Assembly (NCBI RefSeq): GCF_040373385.1
Contig: NZ_JBDXXH010000004.1
Location: forward strand, 425,952-489,951
Length of the DNA stretch: 64,000 nucleotides
Direction: 5' to 3'
Origin: Nitratidesulfovibrio sp.
GTDB lineage: Bacteria; Desulfobacterota; Desulfovibrionia; Desulfovibrionales; Desulfovibrionaceae
The notes beneath the pieces are model-generated. The model made no database searches. It had not been told where the DNA came from and worked only from the letters and a program-made list of their open reading frames with translations. Position 1 is the stretch's first letter; each line of letters begins with the position of its first letter. Of the stretch, positions 36,298-45,360 are shown piece after piece. A program made the translations under genes and the position numbers.

Positions 36298-36348
36298 GTG
36301 CGGTACCGTGGTGTGGGGTGCGAAGGGTTGGCGCAGCCGGATACCCGG

Positions 36349-37578
36349 CTATTTCCCGCCCTCGAACAGCATGGTGGCGATGACCTTGGCGTCGCCGATG
36401 TTGCACGACACGCGCGTGGCCTCGTTGGGCACGTGGGCGTTGGGCACAAGCTTGGACCATACGGCGGCGGAAAGCCCCATGCGCCGCACGATGGCAGCCA
36501 CGGTGCCCCCGCCGATGCCCGCGGGCCGCGCGGTGACGCCGTACACGTCCCTGATGGCCGCGCGCAGCCGGGTGACCACTTCCGCGTCGGGACTGGTGGG
36601 CGGTGCGGCCTGCTCGCGCAGGACCTGTGAAATGGCGATGGTCACGCCGTGCTCCCGTTCCACCTCGTCGGCCAGTTCGCGCAGCGCGGCCACCACGTCG
36701 TCCAGATCGTAGCGGGGCAGCACGCGGCAGTCCACGTAGAACACGTCCGATCCGGGCACGGTGTTCACGTTGGGCACGTTGGCTTCTTTCTTGGTGGGCA
36801 CGAAGGTGGAGGTGGCCGGGTTGAACAGCGGATCCGCGTCGGGAAAGCGCTGGTTCAGGTGGCGGACGCGCAGGATGAGCGCGGCGGCACCCGAAAGGGA
36901 GTTCACCCCTTCGTCGGGGGTGGAGGCGTGGCACTGCTTGCCGGTGACGGCGATGCGCAGCCAGAGCATGCTCTTTTCCGCCACCTCGATCATGGTGCCG
37001 TCGCTGTCGCCGAAGTCGGGCACCACGATGAAGTCGTCGGGCCGGAACAGGTCGGGCCGCACGGCGGCCACGTGGGCCATGCCGCGCGCGTTGCCGGTTT
37101 CTTCGTCGGCCACGAAGGCCAGGCCCAGCGACAGGGGCGGGGTGACGCCCTGTTCCAGCAGTTCGCGGGCCACCAGCAGGCCGGAAACGATGGCCTGCTG
37201 GTTGTCCTCCACGCCACGGCCGAACAGCACGTCGCCGTCCACGCGCAGGGTCCACGGGTCGCCGTCCCACAGGGCCGGGTCGCCGGGGGGCACCACGTCC
37301 ATGTGGGCCAGCACCCATACCGTGCGCGGCGAGGCGCCGGGCACACGGGCGATGATGTTGGGGCGGTGTCCGCAGGGCACGCGCGGGTCGGGGGCGTCGA
37401 TGGTCTCGATGTCCGTCACCCCGATGGCGCGCAGATGGGCGAGCAGCCAGTCGGCCTTTTCGCGCTCTCCGTCGCCGCCGCTTTCCGGACCCAGGGCCGG
37501 GCGGCTGGTCAGTTCGCGTTGCAGTTCGATGACGGCGTCGCGGCGGGCGTCAAGGGCGGAAATGATGCGGTGCGGCAT
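36349..37578 (-). CDS. M20-family metallo-hydrolase (ArgE/DapE-like)
   Basis: This is a di-zinc hydrolase of 409 aa from ATG 37578. VLAHMDVVPPGD (near 85) supplies the first metal His and catalytic Asp, and FVADEETGNARG (near 160) supplies the catalytic Glu pair. The dimerisation/lid domain (~205-320) follows, then a C-terminal metal His in the PNAHVPNEA segment (~375). Family members deacylate or cleave N-acyl amino acids and dipeptides; DapE and ArgE are close relatives but the substrate is not decided by sequence alone. The frame is open 27 codons upstream without homology. Confidence 0.88.
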   Translation of the reverse strand: MPHRIISALDARRDAVIELQRELTSRPALGPESGGDGEREKADWLLAHLRAIGVTDIETIDAPDPRVPCGHRPNIIARVPGASPRTVWVLAHMDVVPPGDPALWDGDPWTLRVDGDVLFGRGVEDNQQAIVSGLLVARELLEQGVTPPLSLGLAFVADEETGNARGMAHVAAVRPDLFRPDDFIVVPDFGDSDGTMIEVAEKSMLWLRIAVTGKQCHASTPDEGVNSLSGAAALILRVRHLNQRFPDADPLFNPATSTFVPTKKEANVPNVNTVPGSDVFYVDCRVLPRYDLDDVVAALRELADEVEREHGVTIAISQVLREQAAPPTSPDAEVVTRLRAAIRDVYGVTARPAGIGGGTVAAIVRRMGLSAAVWSKLVPNAHVPNEATRVSCNIGDAKVIATMLFEGGK

Positions 37579-37688
37579 GCGGCAAACCCCGTGCGCGTGG
37601 CGCGTGGCGCCCGCAACCGCACGAAGCGGCCCGGCCGCCGAGTCAGAATGGCCCGCCACGCATGTCCGAAACCGGTTGCGCGGCGGAG

Positions 37689-37723
37689 AAAAAAAGAAAG
37701 GGCGAGGTTGCCCGCGCCCTTTC
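37689..37723 (-). terminator. Rho-independent terminator after the PxxKW gene
   Basis: On the minus strand GAAAGGGCG (37723-37715), a 10-base loop, and CGCCCTTTC (37704-37696) are followed by seven Ts (37695-37689). It lies 21 bases after the stop of the PxxKW gene. Confidence 0.92.
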
Positions 37724-37743
37724 CCGTGCTGTCGGAATAGAGG

Positions 37744-38019
37744 CTAACGGCCCTTGGCGGCGCGCTTGGACGCCTTGAGGGGGTTGACCTTGGCGGCCGC
37801 GGCGGCCTGGGTCTTGATATGGGTGGCAAAGTTGCACTTGCCGCCCACCCACTTGCGTTCGGGCATGGGGTAGCTGCCGCAGAACTTTTCTTCCTCGAAA
37901 AGGCGAATGCGCTCACAGCCTTCGCACTGTTCGACGATGGGCTTGAGGGTGATGCCGTTCATCACCACGCCGTCGGCCGTCTTGGTGGCACCAGCAAGGA
38001 CGTTGCTCGTTGCGCTCAT
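37744..38019 (-). CDS. PxxKW family cysteine-rich small protein
   Basis: This is a 91-aa protein typical of deltaproteobacterial sulfate reducers. Four cysteines lie in CEGCERI, KFCGSY and GKCNF, with the name-giving PERKW just before the last, suggesting a metal site (zinc or iron-sulfur; not established). The C-terminus is Lys/Ala-rich and basic. The function is unknown. It has its own consensus-like promoter and strong terminator, so it is probably expressed as a monocistronic, abundant transcript. Confidence 0.85.
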   Translation of the reverse strand: MSATSNVLAGATKTADGVVMNGITLKPIVEQCEGCERIRLFEEEKFCGSYPMPERKWVGGKCNFATHIKTQAAAAAKVNPLKASKRAAKGR

Positions 38020-38075
38020 CTCGAAATCCTCCGTCGCGCGCGAAGCGCGTTTGTTCTTTCAGAAAGCAGGTTCCA

Positions 38076-38101
38076 ATTATACAGTTCGCCCCGATTGTCA
38101 A
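38076..38101 (-). promoter_or_regulatory. Promoter of the PxxKW gene
   Basis: On the minus strand a perfect TTGACA (38101-38096) and a perfect TATAAT (38081-38076) are present, but only 14 bases apart rather than 17. They lie 57 bases upstream of ATG 38019. The perfect hexamers suggest real use; the short spacing may make it activator-dependent. Confidence 0.65.
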
Positions 38102-38120
38102 CAGGAAATTCGTGGGGGCG

Positions 38121-38834
38121 TCAGTTGGCGGCGGGTTGGGCGGCAGGCGTTGCTGCGGCCCGTGCTTCCATCTGCTCTAGGGCTTCGTTGAAGCCGCGCA
38201 GGTACGTCTCGCGGGTTTCCATGCCGATGCGCGGCCAGTCGGCTTCGGGCAGGCTCAGGGGTTTCGTCGTTTTGTCGTCGCCGAACGAGCGCATCATCGC
38301 GCCCATGCCGTGCAGGTTTATCCAGCGGTGGTCATAGTCGTGGGGGGTCTTTTCTTCCCATTCCACCACCATGGGAATGAGTTTTTTCAGCTTGGGGATG
38401 TCCTGGAAGGCGTATTGATTGATGGGCGGGCCGTAGTTCTGGTTCAGCACGGCCACGGCCTGCCGGGCGCTGACGTCGGCGCAGCGGTTGGCATCGTAAC
38501 GGGCGCGCAACTGCCCCGCATAGAACCAGAAGGCGGCATCGTCCTTTTCGCCTTTGGCGAACAGGGCTGCGGAAAGGGCGTACAGCACTGTGGGCATCAC
38601 CGACTGGGGTTTTGCCAGCACTTCCCGGATGGCCGCGTCGCGTGTGCTCGCCGACGTGGAGTGCAGGCGTTTCATCAGCGCCATGGCCGGGGCCGTATTG
38701 ATGGTGGCGTATTCGCCTGCGGGCGCGACGGTGGTGGTGCGCCCCCCCTGCTGGCCAACGCAGGCGGCAAGCGGCAACAGCAGCGTCAGGAGCAGCATCA
38801 GGGCGAAAATGGCCGAAAGCGAGCGAGTGGGCAT
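38121..38834 (-). CDS. Hypothetical lipoprotein
   Basis: A 237-aa protein with a lipoprotein signal peptide: hydrophobic SAIFALMLLLTLLLPL followed by lipobox LAAC, with Cys at about 25. The mature part (~26-237) is helical, with DDAAFWFYAGQLRARYDANR and RETYLRGFNEALEQMEA, resembling a TPR-like or solvent-exposed helical fold; I do not recognise the family. The C-terminus is Ala/Pro-rich. It lies 51 bases after the amidohydrolase gene on the same strand. Confidence 0.85.
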   Translation of the reverse strand: MPTRSLSAIFALMLLLTLLLPLAACVGQQGGRTTTVAPAGEYATINTAPAMALMKRLHSTSASTRDAAIREVLAKPQSVMPTVLYALSAALFAKGEKDDAAFWFYAGQLRARYDANRCADVSARQAVAVLNQNYGPPINQYAFQDIPKLKKLIPMVVEWEEKTPHDYDHRWINLHGMGAMMRSFGDDKTTKPLSLPEADWPRIGMETRETYLRGFNEALEQMEARAAATPAAQPAAN

Positions 38835-38884
38835 GTGTGTCTCCTGTGAGGCAAGCGCCCGCCCTCCCCGGCGGGCGGCAGTGG

Positions 38885-40207
38885 CTACCTTCCCAGCTTG
38901 TCCAGCACCCAGCGGCGCACGTCGCGCATCTGGGCCACAAGGGCGGGGTAGTCGAAGCGGGTGAACCGGCCATCCTGGTACAGCACCTCGCCCGCCACCA
39001 TGGTCAGGCGCACTTCGTGCCCGGTGGCGGCATACACCAGGTGCGAGGCCGGGTTGTACATGGGTTGCAGGTTGGGGGATGAAAGGTCCAGTGCGGTCAG
39101 GTCCGCCGGGCAGCCGGGGGCCAGTTGGCCAAGGCCCGGCCAGTGCAGGGCCGCCGCGCCGCCAAGGGTGGCCATGTCCAGCACGGACTGGGCCGGAGCG
39201 CAGGTGGGGTCCATGCCGCGCAGCTTGTGCAGCATGGCGCAGCTGGTCATTTCCGTGAACATGTTCAGGCTGTTGTTGCTGGCGGCACCGTCGGTTCCGA
39301 TGCCCACGGCAATGCCGCGCGCCAGCATCTGCGGCACCGGGGCCGCGCCGGAGGCCAGCTTCATGTTGCTTTCCGGATTGTGGGCCACAGCCACGCCGCT
39401 GGCCGCCAGCAGGTCGATTTCCTTATCCGTCACGTCAACGGCGTGGGCCACGGTGGCGCGCGGGGTCAGCAGGCCAAGGCCGTGGCAGTATGGCACGGGG
39501 CGCTGGCCGAACATCTGCTGGCACTGGGCCGTTTCCGTCGTGGTTTCCGCCAGGTGGATATGCAGTGGCAGGTCCAGTTCCTCGGCCAGGGCCTGGCAGC
39601 GTTGCAGCAGTTCCGGCGAGGTGGTGTACACTGCGTGCGGGGTGACGCACTGGCGGATGCGCGGATGGGCTTTCCAGCGTTCGTGCAGCTGGCGCACCAG
39701 GGCCAGGCCCGCGTCGGCGTCCGGGTAGGCGGGCGAGGGAAAGCCGAAGATGCCCTCGCCGCCCAGGCAGCGCAGACCCGCCGTGTCCACGGCGCGGTAG
39801 GTGGCGTCCTGGATCAGGTACATGTCGTTGAAGGCGGTGGTGCCGGTGCGCAGCATTTCGGCGCAACCCAGCAGTGCCCCCGCCTCCACGATGTCGGGGG
39901 TAAGGTGCCTTTCGACGGGAAAGATGTGCTGCGTCAGCCAGTCCATCAGCGGCAGGTCGTCGGCCACGCCGCGCAGAAAGGTCATGGCCGCGTGGGTGTG
40001 CGCGTTGACAAGGCCGGGCATGACCAGCGCGTTGCCAAGGTCCAGCACCCGCGTCGGGGTGTGCGCGGCGGCCACGGCCTCGCGCGGGCCGACGGCCAGC
40101 ACGGTCCCGTCGGCAACAGCCAGCGCGCCGTCCTCGACGACGGTGCGCATGGCGTCTTGTGTAACGATGCAGGCGGCCTGTATGAGGATGTCGCAGGGGC
40201 GGGGCAT
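38885..40207 (-). CDS. Amidohydrolase, 5-methylthioadenosine/S-adenosylhomocysteine deaminase-like
   Basis: This is a TrzN/AtzA-type metal hydrolase of 440 aa from ATG 40207, with AAGGAGCCACC upstream. VNAHTHAAMTFLRG supplies the HxH metal ligands (~64-66), LHIHLAETTTE gives the third His and the catalytic Glu (~215), AHAVDVTDKE gives a further His (~245), and GIGTDGAASNNSLNM gives the Asp (~295). This set matches MTA/SAH deaminases, which recycle products of S-adenosylmethionine use by deaminating the adenine ring. Guanine deaminase and chlorohydrolase relatives share the fold, so the substrate is probable but not proven. Confidence 0.86.
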   Translation of the reverse strand: MPRPCDILIQAACIVTQDAMRTVVEDGALAVADGTVLAVGPREAVAAAHTPTRVLDLGNALVMPGLVNAHTHAAMTFLRGVADDLPLMDWLTQHIFPVERHLTPDIVEAGALLGCAEMLRTGTTAFNDMYLIQDATYRAVDTAGLRCLGGEGIFGFPSPAYPDADAGLALVRQLHERWKAHPRIRQCVTPHAVYTTSPELLQRCQALAEELDLPLHIHLAETTTETAQCQQMFGQRPVPYCHGLGLLTPRATVAHAVDVTDKEIDLLAASGVAVAHNPESNMKLASGAAPVPQMLARGIAVGIGTDGAASNNSLNMFTEMTSCAMLHKLRGMDPTCAPAQSVLDMATLGGAAALHWPGLGQLAPGCPADLTALDLSSPNLQPMYNPASHLVYAATGHEVRLTMVAGEVLYQDGRFTRFDYPALVAQMRDVRRWVLDKLGR

Positions 40208-40367
40208 GGTGGCTCCTTGTGGTGTGCCGAGGGCGAGCGTGCGGGTGGGGCGGATATTGCGGTGCCTGCGGTCCCGGCAAGTGGCTTTTCCATTAATATA
40301 GGGCATGGCGTGTCGCAAGCGTGCGGCGCCCGTGTGGCAAGGTGCAGGGAGCATGAGGGAGCAGGAA

Positions 40368-41111
40368 ATGCGCGTGGGATGTCTGCTGGTGCACGGATTT
40401 ACCGGTGCGCCCTTTGAAATGGAACCGCTGGCCGGGCCGCTGCGCGAAATGGGCTGCATGGTGCGCAACATCCGTCTGCCGGGGCACGATACCTCGTTCG
40501 AGGATTTCCGGCGCACCGTGTTCGCCGACTGGGTGGCCCATGCGGAAGACGAATACCGCGCGCTGGAGCGCGAGGTGGACGCGGTGGTGCCCGTGGGCCT
40601 GTCCATGGGCGGAACCATCGCCCTGCACCTGGCCCAGGTGTTCCGACCCCTGGGCGTGGTGGCCCTGGCTGCGCCCATGTACGTGTACCGCATCATTCCG
40701 TGGCGCATGAAGGATTGGCGGCTGCCGCTGGTGGGGTTGCTGCGCCATGTGCGCCCGGTGTGGCCCGCCACACCGCGCAGCGAGGCCGCGCGCGCCGTGG
40801 CCCCGTGGCGCGGCTACGAGGACGCCACGGCCCTGCCGCAGTTGCACAGCCTTATCGTGGGTGCCGCAGGTGTGCGCCGGGGGCTGGGCCGGGTGACGGC
40901 GCCGCTGCTGGTCATGCAGGCGCGGGGCGATACCACGGTGCACTATTCCAACGCCCTGCACATCGCCGCCCACGTGGCCTCGCCCGACGTGACCCTGAAA
41001 CTGTTCGACATCGCGGACAGGCGCGCCGGGCACCATGTCATCACCACCCATATGGAGTGCCGCGACCGGGTGAGCGGGGCGGTGCGCGACTTCGTGCGCG
41101 GGCTATTTTGA
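40368..41111 (+). CDS. Alpha/beta hydrolase (carboxylesterase/monoacylglycerol lipase-like)
   Basis: This is a serine hydrolase of about 247 aa. LLVHGFTGAPFEMEPLA carries the oxyanion-hole HG motif near the N-terminus. VPVGLSMGGTIAL holds the nucleophile in GLSMG (~79). The catalytic Asp is probably in QARGDTTVH and the His in GHHVITTH near the C-terminus. It resembles the Geobacillus Est30-type carboxylesterases in size and motif spacing. I take ATG 40368 because AGGGAG lies six bases upstream; ATG 40353 is the alternative. It is divergent from the amidohydrolase gene. The substrate is unknown. Confidence 0.86.
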   Translation: MRVGCLLVHGFTGAPFEMEPLAGPLREMGCMVRNIRLPGHDTSFEDFRRTVFADWVAHAEDEYRALEREVDAVVPVGLSMGGTIALHLAQVFRPLGVVALAAPMYVYRIIPWRMKDWRLPLVGLLRHVRPVWPATPRSEAARAVAPWRGYEDATALPQLHSLIVGAAGVRRGLGRVTAPLLVMQARGDTTVHYSNALHIAAHVASPDVTLKLFDIADRRAGHHVITTHMECRDRVSGAVRDFVRGLF

Positions 41112-41159
41112 TGATACAAAAATGTTATTTTATGCGTTTTTGGTCGTTTTTCCCAAAAG

Positions 41160-41216
41160 GCAGAATTTCACAAGCTAATATTCTGCAACAATTACACTGT
41201 TTCAGCTGTGCAGCTG
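41160..41216. promoter_or_regulatory. Inverted repeats in the leader of the glutamate synthase locus
   Basis: GCAGAAT (41160-41166) is complementary to ATTCTGC (41180-41186). Two CAGCTG palindromes (41203-41208 and 41211-41216) are separated by TG. Both lie in an AT-rich 359-bp gap just upstream of the predicted promoter, so they may be operators. No gene is evident in 41112-41470. Confidence 0.4.
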
Positions 41217-41245
41217 GTCAATCCTGACTGGGTTAGATGATGGGA

Positions 41246-41273
41246 TTGACGATTTTGCACGGAATCGTTAAAT
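41246..41273 (+). promoter_or_regulatory. Predicted promoter of the glutamate synthase locus
   Basis: TTGACG (41246-41251) and TTAAAT (41268-41273) are 16 bases apart, in the AT-rich gap about 200 bp upstream of GTG 41471. Confidence 0.5.
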
Positions 41274-41470
41274 CTTGACCATGCCGGACGAACCGGGGGG
41301 AATGCGCAGCCGCATCCCCGGCCTTCTGTCGCATGATCCGCCATGGTGTGGTTTTCCCTGCTTTCGCCGGGCACACCGGACAGGTACGCGGAAACATGCT
41401 ATGCAGGGGGCGAGCCGGTCCGCCGCTCACGGCAGTTTTTCCACAGGTTCGCCAAGCAGAGGTTACCAGC

Positions 41471-42994
41471 GTGCATGTGAAGCCCATCAGCCAGCATTTC
41501 AACGACTTCGTCATCGAGCGCGAGCGCGCCCGGTGCATCAACTGTGAAGTCTGCGTGCGCCAGTGTTCGTACGAGGCCCACTTCTGGGACGAGGCGCGCC
41601 AGTTCGTGGTGCACGACAGTGCCCGCTGCGTGGGCTGTCACCGTTGCGCGGCCATGTGCCCCACCAGTTGCCTGACCATCCGCAAGAAACCGTCGGATTT
41701 CCGCGACAACTCGCTGTGGACGTCCACGTACATCAAGCACATCTTCAAGCAGGCCGACACCGGTGGGGTGCTGCTGTCCGGCATGGGCAACCCGCAGCCC
41801 AAGCCCATCTACTGGGACAACATGCTGCTGGACGCCAGCCAGGTGACCAACCCCTCCATCGACCCGCTGCGCGAGCCCATGGAACTGCGCACCTTTCTGG
41901 GTGCCAAGCCCGACGCCGTGGACTTCATCCACACCCCGGAAGGCCCGCGCCTGAAGCAGCCCCTGCCGCCGCAGCTGCAACTGGAATACCCCATCATGTT
42001 CGCGGCCATGTCGTTCGGGGCCATTAACTTCAACCTGCACGTGGCCATGGCCCGCGCCGCCACGCAGCTCGGCATCTGCTACAACACCGGCGAAGGGGGC
42101 CTGCACCCGGACCTGTACCAGTACGGGGCCAACACCATCGTGCAGGTGGCTTCCGGCCGGTTCGGCGTGCACAAGGACTACCTGAATGCCGGGGCCGCCG
42201 TGGAAATCAAGGTGGGGCAGGGCGCCAAGCCGGGCATAGGCGGGCACCTGCCGGGCGAGAAGATCGACGAGGAAGTCTCGCGCACCCGCATGGTGCCGCA
42301 GGGGTCCGACGCCATCTCGCCCGCGCCGCACCACGACATCTACTCCATAGAAGACCTGCTCCAGCTCATCTACGCCATCAAGGAATCCACCCGCTACCGC
42401 GCGCCCGTGGCCGTGAAGATCGCCGCCGTGCACAACGCCCCGGCCATTGCCTCCGGCATCGTGCGCGCCGGGGCGGACATCGTGGTCATCGACGGGTTCC
42501 GGGGCGGCACGGGCGCTGCCCCCACCATGATCCGCGACAACGTGGGCATTCCCATCGAACTGGCCTTGGCCTCGGTGGACAACCGCCTGCGCGACGAAGG
42601 CATCCGCAACCATGCCTCGCTGGTGGTGGCCGGGGGCCTGCGGTGCAGTGCCGACGTGGTAAAGGCCATCGCCCTGGGGGCCGACGCCGTGTACATCGGC
42701 ACCGCCGCGCTGGTGGCCGTGGGCTGCACCCTGTGTGGTCGCTGCTACACCGGCAAGTGCCCGTGGGGCATCGCCACCAATGCGGCGCAGCTCAAGAAGC
42801 GCCAGAATCCGGACGTGGCCGCGCAGCGCATGGTCAACCTGGTTCGGGCCTGGGGCCACGAGATTCAGGAAATGCTGGGCGGCATGGGGCTGAACTCCAT
42901 CGAAAGCCTGCGCGGCAACCGCGACAAGCTGCGCGGCGTGGGGCTGAACGAGGTGGAGTTGAACGTTCTTGGCATCAAGCACGCCGGTCTTTGA
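41471..42994 (+). CDS. Glutamate synthase, FMN-binding synthase subunit with ferredoxin domain
   Basis: This is the synthase-domain subunit of an archaeal-type split glutamate synthase. It has 507 aa from GTG 41471. The N-terminal ferredoxin domain has two [4Fe-4S] motifs: CINCEVCVRQC (~18) and CVGCHRCAAMC (~56). The FMN-binding alpha/beta barrel (~150-480) contains GEGGLHPDLYQYG, GQGAKPGIGGHLPG and DGFRGGTGAAPT. CTLCGRCYTGKCPWG (~420) is the [3Fe-4S] cluster motif of glutamate synthases. It uses ammonia channelled from glutaminase activity to convert 2-oxoglutarate to glutamate, with electrons probably from ferredoxin or another partner (inference). The start rests on family alignment; the frame is open 46 codons earlier. 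Confidence 0.93.
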   Translation: MHVKPISQHFNDFVIERERARCINCEVCVRQCSYEAHFWDEARQFVVHDSARCVGCHRCAAMCPTSCLTIRKKPSDFRDNSLWTSTYIKHIFKQADTGGVLLSGMGNPQPKPIYWDNMLLDASQVTNPSIDPLREPMELRTFLGAKPDAVDFIHTPEGPRLKQPLPPQLQLEYPIMFAAMSFGAINFNLHVAMARAATQLGICYNTGEGGLHPDLYQYGANTIVQVASGRFGVHKDYLNAGAAVEIKVGQGAKPGIGGHLPGEKIDEEVSRTRMVPQGSDAISPAPHHDIYSIEDLLQLIYAIKESTRYRAPVAVKIAAVHNAPAIASGIVRAGADIVVIDGFRGGTGAAPTMIRDNVGIPIELALASVDNRLRDEGIRNHASLVVAGGLRCSADVVKAIALGADAVYIGTAALVAVGCTLCGRCYTGKCPWGIATNAAQLKKRQNPDVAAQRMVNLVRAWGHEIQEMLGGMGLNSIESLRGNRDKLRGVGLNEVELNVLGIKHAGL

Positions 42995-43000
42995 TTTTTG

Positions 43001-43133
43001 GCCAGCGGTCCGGTCTTTCGCCCTCCGGCTGCGTCGGACATCGCCGTGGTCCCCGGTCACGTACGAGAAGAGTACGCTCCCGTCGCCACGGCTCGTCCTC
43101 CTTGCCGGAGAACGAAATCCCTGTCCCTGGGTG
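43001..43133 (+). repeat. Nested-stem structured repeat, copy B
   Basis: P1 is TTTCG 43016-43020 with 43113-43117. P2 is CTCCGGC 43023-43029 with 43104-43110. P3 is GGAC 43036-43039 with 43095-43098 plus GCCGTGG 43043-43049 with 43086-43092. P4 is CGTAC 43060-43064 with 43072-43076, closing loop GAGAAGA. An outer P0 is weak here (CCAG 43002-43005 with CTGG 43127-43130). The element lies within the glutamate synthase gene set, between the synthase and amidotransferase genes. The rest of 42995-43333 shows no gene. Confidence 0.85.
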
Positions 43134-43333
43134 GCGGTTGCTCCGGGCGGGTAAAGACAAAGATCTGACGCTGCCCCACGCTGCGCCCCGCCGGGGTTGT
43201 GCCGGGTGTGGCGTAGTGAAGAGTTAAAGAAAAGCTTCAAGTTGGCGTAACCCGGCAGCAAGATGGAATATGCACGCACCGGCCGCAGCGGCGGAATCAC
43301 CGCCCGCAGGGCCGGACACCACGGAGAGAAGCC

Positions 43334-44443
43334 ATGCAGGCTCCACGCGATTTCTGGCATTTCGAGAAGGATATTTCCGGCTGCGGCGTGTTCGGCGTCA
43401 TCGACCGGGCGCGGCGGCTCATACCGGGGTCGGAGCCCATCGCGGCCATGTGCACCATGCACGACCGGGGCAACGGCCTTGGCGGCGGCTTTGCGGCCTA
43501 CGGCATCTATCCGGACCGGGCGGACTGGTATGCCTTCCACCTGATGTGCGACGATCGCGACGCGCTGGAACGGGCCGAGGGCGTCATCAAGCAGTTCCAC
43601 GACATCCGCCATTCCGAGCCCATCCCCACCCGCAAGGTGGCCAGCGTGAAGAATCCGCCCGTGGTCTGGCGCTACTTCGTCACGCCCAAGGCCAACCGGC
43701 CCGCCTGGGCCACCGGGGACGAGGCCGACTACATGGTGGGCACGGTGATGCACATCAACACCAAGGTGCCCGGCGTGTTCGTGTTTTCCAGCGGCAAGGA
43801 CATGGGGGCCTTCAAGGGCGTGGGCTTTCCGGAGGACATCGCCGATTTCTTCCGGCTGGACGAATACCATGCCCACATGTGGACCGGGCACAACCGCTTT
43901 CCCACCAACACGCCCGGCTGGTGGGGTGGGGCGCACCCGTTCACCCTGCTGGACTGGGCCATCGTGCACAACGGCGAAATCTCGTCCTACGGCATCAACA
44001 AGCGCTATCTGTGCCAGCACGGCTACGAGTGCACCCTGATGACCGACACCGAGGTGGTGGCCTATCTGATCGATCTTTTGATCCGCAAGCACGGCCTGAC
44101 CAAGCGCGAGGCCAGTTGGGTGTTCGCGCCGCCGTTCTGGGACGAGGTGGACCGCATGCCCGAGGCCGAGCGCGAGGCCTTCAAGGCCCTGCGCATGGTC
44201 TACGGCTCGGCCCTGCTCAACGGCCCCTTCGCCATCCTGGTGACGGATTCCAACGGCATGATGGGCCTCAACGACCGGGTCAAGCTGCGCCCGCTGGTGG
44301 TGGCCGAACAGGGCGACCGGGTGTTCATGTCCAGCGAGGAAAGCTCAATCCGCGAGGTGTGCCGCGACCTTGACCGGGTCTGGGCGCCCAAGGCGGGCCA
44401 GCCCGTGATCATCGACTACCTGCCGCAGGGGGGTGCCGCATGA
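43334..44443 (+). CDS. Glutamate synthase, class II glutamine amidotransferase subunit
   Basis: This is the glutaminase subunit of the split glutamate synthase, 369 aa. The nucleophile Cys lies in ISGCGVFGVID (~17), so either it acts internally or the N-terminus is trimmed; in the Ntn fold it is normally residue 1 after processing. GHNRFPTNTPGWWGGAHPF and AIVHNGEISSYGINK are the class II amidotransferase substrate-binding blocks, and TDTEVVAYLID follows. AGAGAAGCC precedes ATG. Its last bases overlap the GXGXG subunit gene (ATGA), implying coupling. Structured repeat B separates it from the synthase gene. Confidence 0.92.
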   Translation: MQAPRDFWHFEKDISGCGVFGVIDRARRLIPGSEPIAAMCTMHDRGNGLGGGFAAYGIYPDRADWYAFHLMCDDRDALERAEGVIKQFHDIRHSEPIPTRKVASVKNPPVVWRYFVTPKANRPAWATGDEADYMVGTVMHINTKVPGVFVFSSGKDMGAFKGVGFPEDIADFFRLDEYHAHMWTGHNRFPTNTPGWWGGAHPFTLLDWAIVHNGEISSYGINKRYLCQHGYECTLMTDTEVVAYLIDLLIRKHGLTKREASWVFAPPFWDEVDRMPEAEREAFKALRMVYGSALLNGPFAILVTDSNGMMGLNDRVKLRPLVVAEQGDRVFMSSEESSIREVCRDLDRVWAPKAGQPVIIDYLPQGGAA

Positions 44444-45315
44444 GCGCCGACGTGATGTGCGACGAAAAGGGCTTCTGCGTGCAGCGCGAGGGCGAGCGGT
44501 GCGTCATCGACGCCACCGGGGTGTACTACCGCCAGCTCAATGAACGCATCCGCGCCGCGCTGGAGCATGGCGTTACCGACATAGAGGTGGTGCAGGTGCG
44601 CGGGCAGCGCTACATCGCCACCGCCGTGGAGGGCGACGTGCGCTTCACCGTGCGCGGCGTGCCGGGGCAGGACCTGGGCGCGTTCATGCGCGGGCCGGTC
44701 ATCCACGTGTACGGCAACGCGCAGGACGGCGTGGGCAACACCATGGACGGCGGGCGCATCGTTATCCACGGCATGGCGGGCGACGTGCTGGGCTATGCCA
44801 TGCGCGACGGGCGCATTCTGGTGCGCGGCGACGTGGGGTACCGCGTGGGCATTCACATGAAGGCCTACATGGATCGCGTGCCGGTCATCGTGGTGGGCGG
44901 CAAGGCGGGCGACTTTCTGGGCGAATACATGGCGGGCGGGGCCATCATCCTTTTGGGCATGCATTCCGGCATGGCCGATGCGCCCATCACCGGGCGCAAT
45001 CTGGGCACCGGCATGCACGGCGGGGTCATCTACCTGCGCGGCAGGGTGCCGGAATACCAACTTGGGCCGGGCCTTTCCATGGAGCCGGTGGACGAGGCGG
45101 ACCTGGACTTCCTGCGCGGCCACGTGGCGGACTTTGCGGCGGAATTCGCGGGCGAGTTCGGGGCCGGGGGCGCGGCAGGCGGAAGCGAAGCGGCAGGGCA
45201 AGCCGCCCCTGTTGACGCCGAGGCGCTGGCCGCAGCCATCCTGTCCGAGCCGTTCGTGAAGATACGCCCCTTCTCGCACAGGCCGTATGGCAACATGTAC
45301 GTGGGGACCAATTAG
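44440..45315 (+). CDS. Glutamate synthase, GXGXG-domain subunit
   Basis: A 291-aa protein made mainly of the C-terminal GXGXG beta-helix of glutamate synthases. GNAQDGVGNTMDGGRIVIHG and related repeats such as GDVGYRVGIHMKAYMDRVPV show the regular Gly spacing (~75-205). In the fused bacterial enzyme this domain is structural and shapes the ammonia tunnel. The C-terminal ~60 residues add an Ala/Gly linker and a short terminal segment (FVKIRPFSHRPYGNMY). The start overlaps the amidotransferase stop by four bases. A good terminator follows. Confidence 0.92.
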   Translation: MSADVMCDEKGFCVQREGERCVIDATGVYYRQLNERIRAALEHGVTDIEVVQVRGQRYIATAVEGDVRFTVRGVPGQDLGAFMRGPVIHVYGNAQDGVGNTMDGGRIVIHGMAGDVLGYAMRDGRILVRGDVGYRVGIHMKAYMDRVPVIVVGGKAGDFLGEYMAGGAIILLGMHSGMADAPITGRNLGTGMHGGVIYLRGRVPEYQLGPGLSMEPVDEADLDFLRGHVADFAAEFAGEFGAGGAAGGSEAAGQAAPVDAEALAAAILSEPFVKIRPFSHRPYGNMYVGTN

Positions 45316-45360
45316 CCCGCGTCGGCAACGCACCGGAATAGCAGCGTAACGGAATGCATG

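Noticed and set aside
41399..44092. An 897-codon minus-strand frame across glutamate synthase genes and repeat B
   Set aside because: It runs through three features on the other strand, including a structured repeat. Motif-like segments such as SVLFSYVTG in it come from the repeat, not from a protein family.
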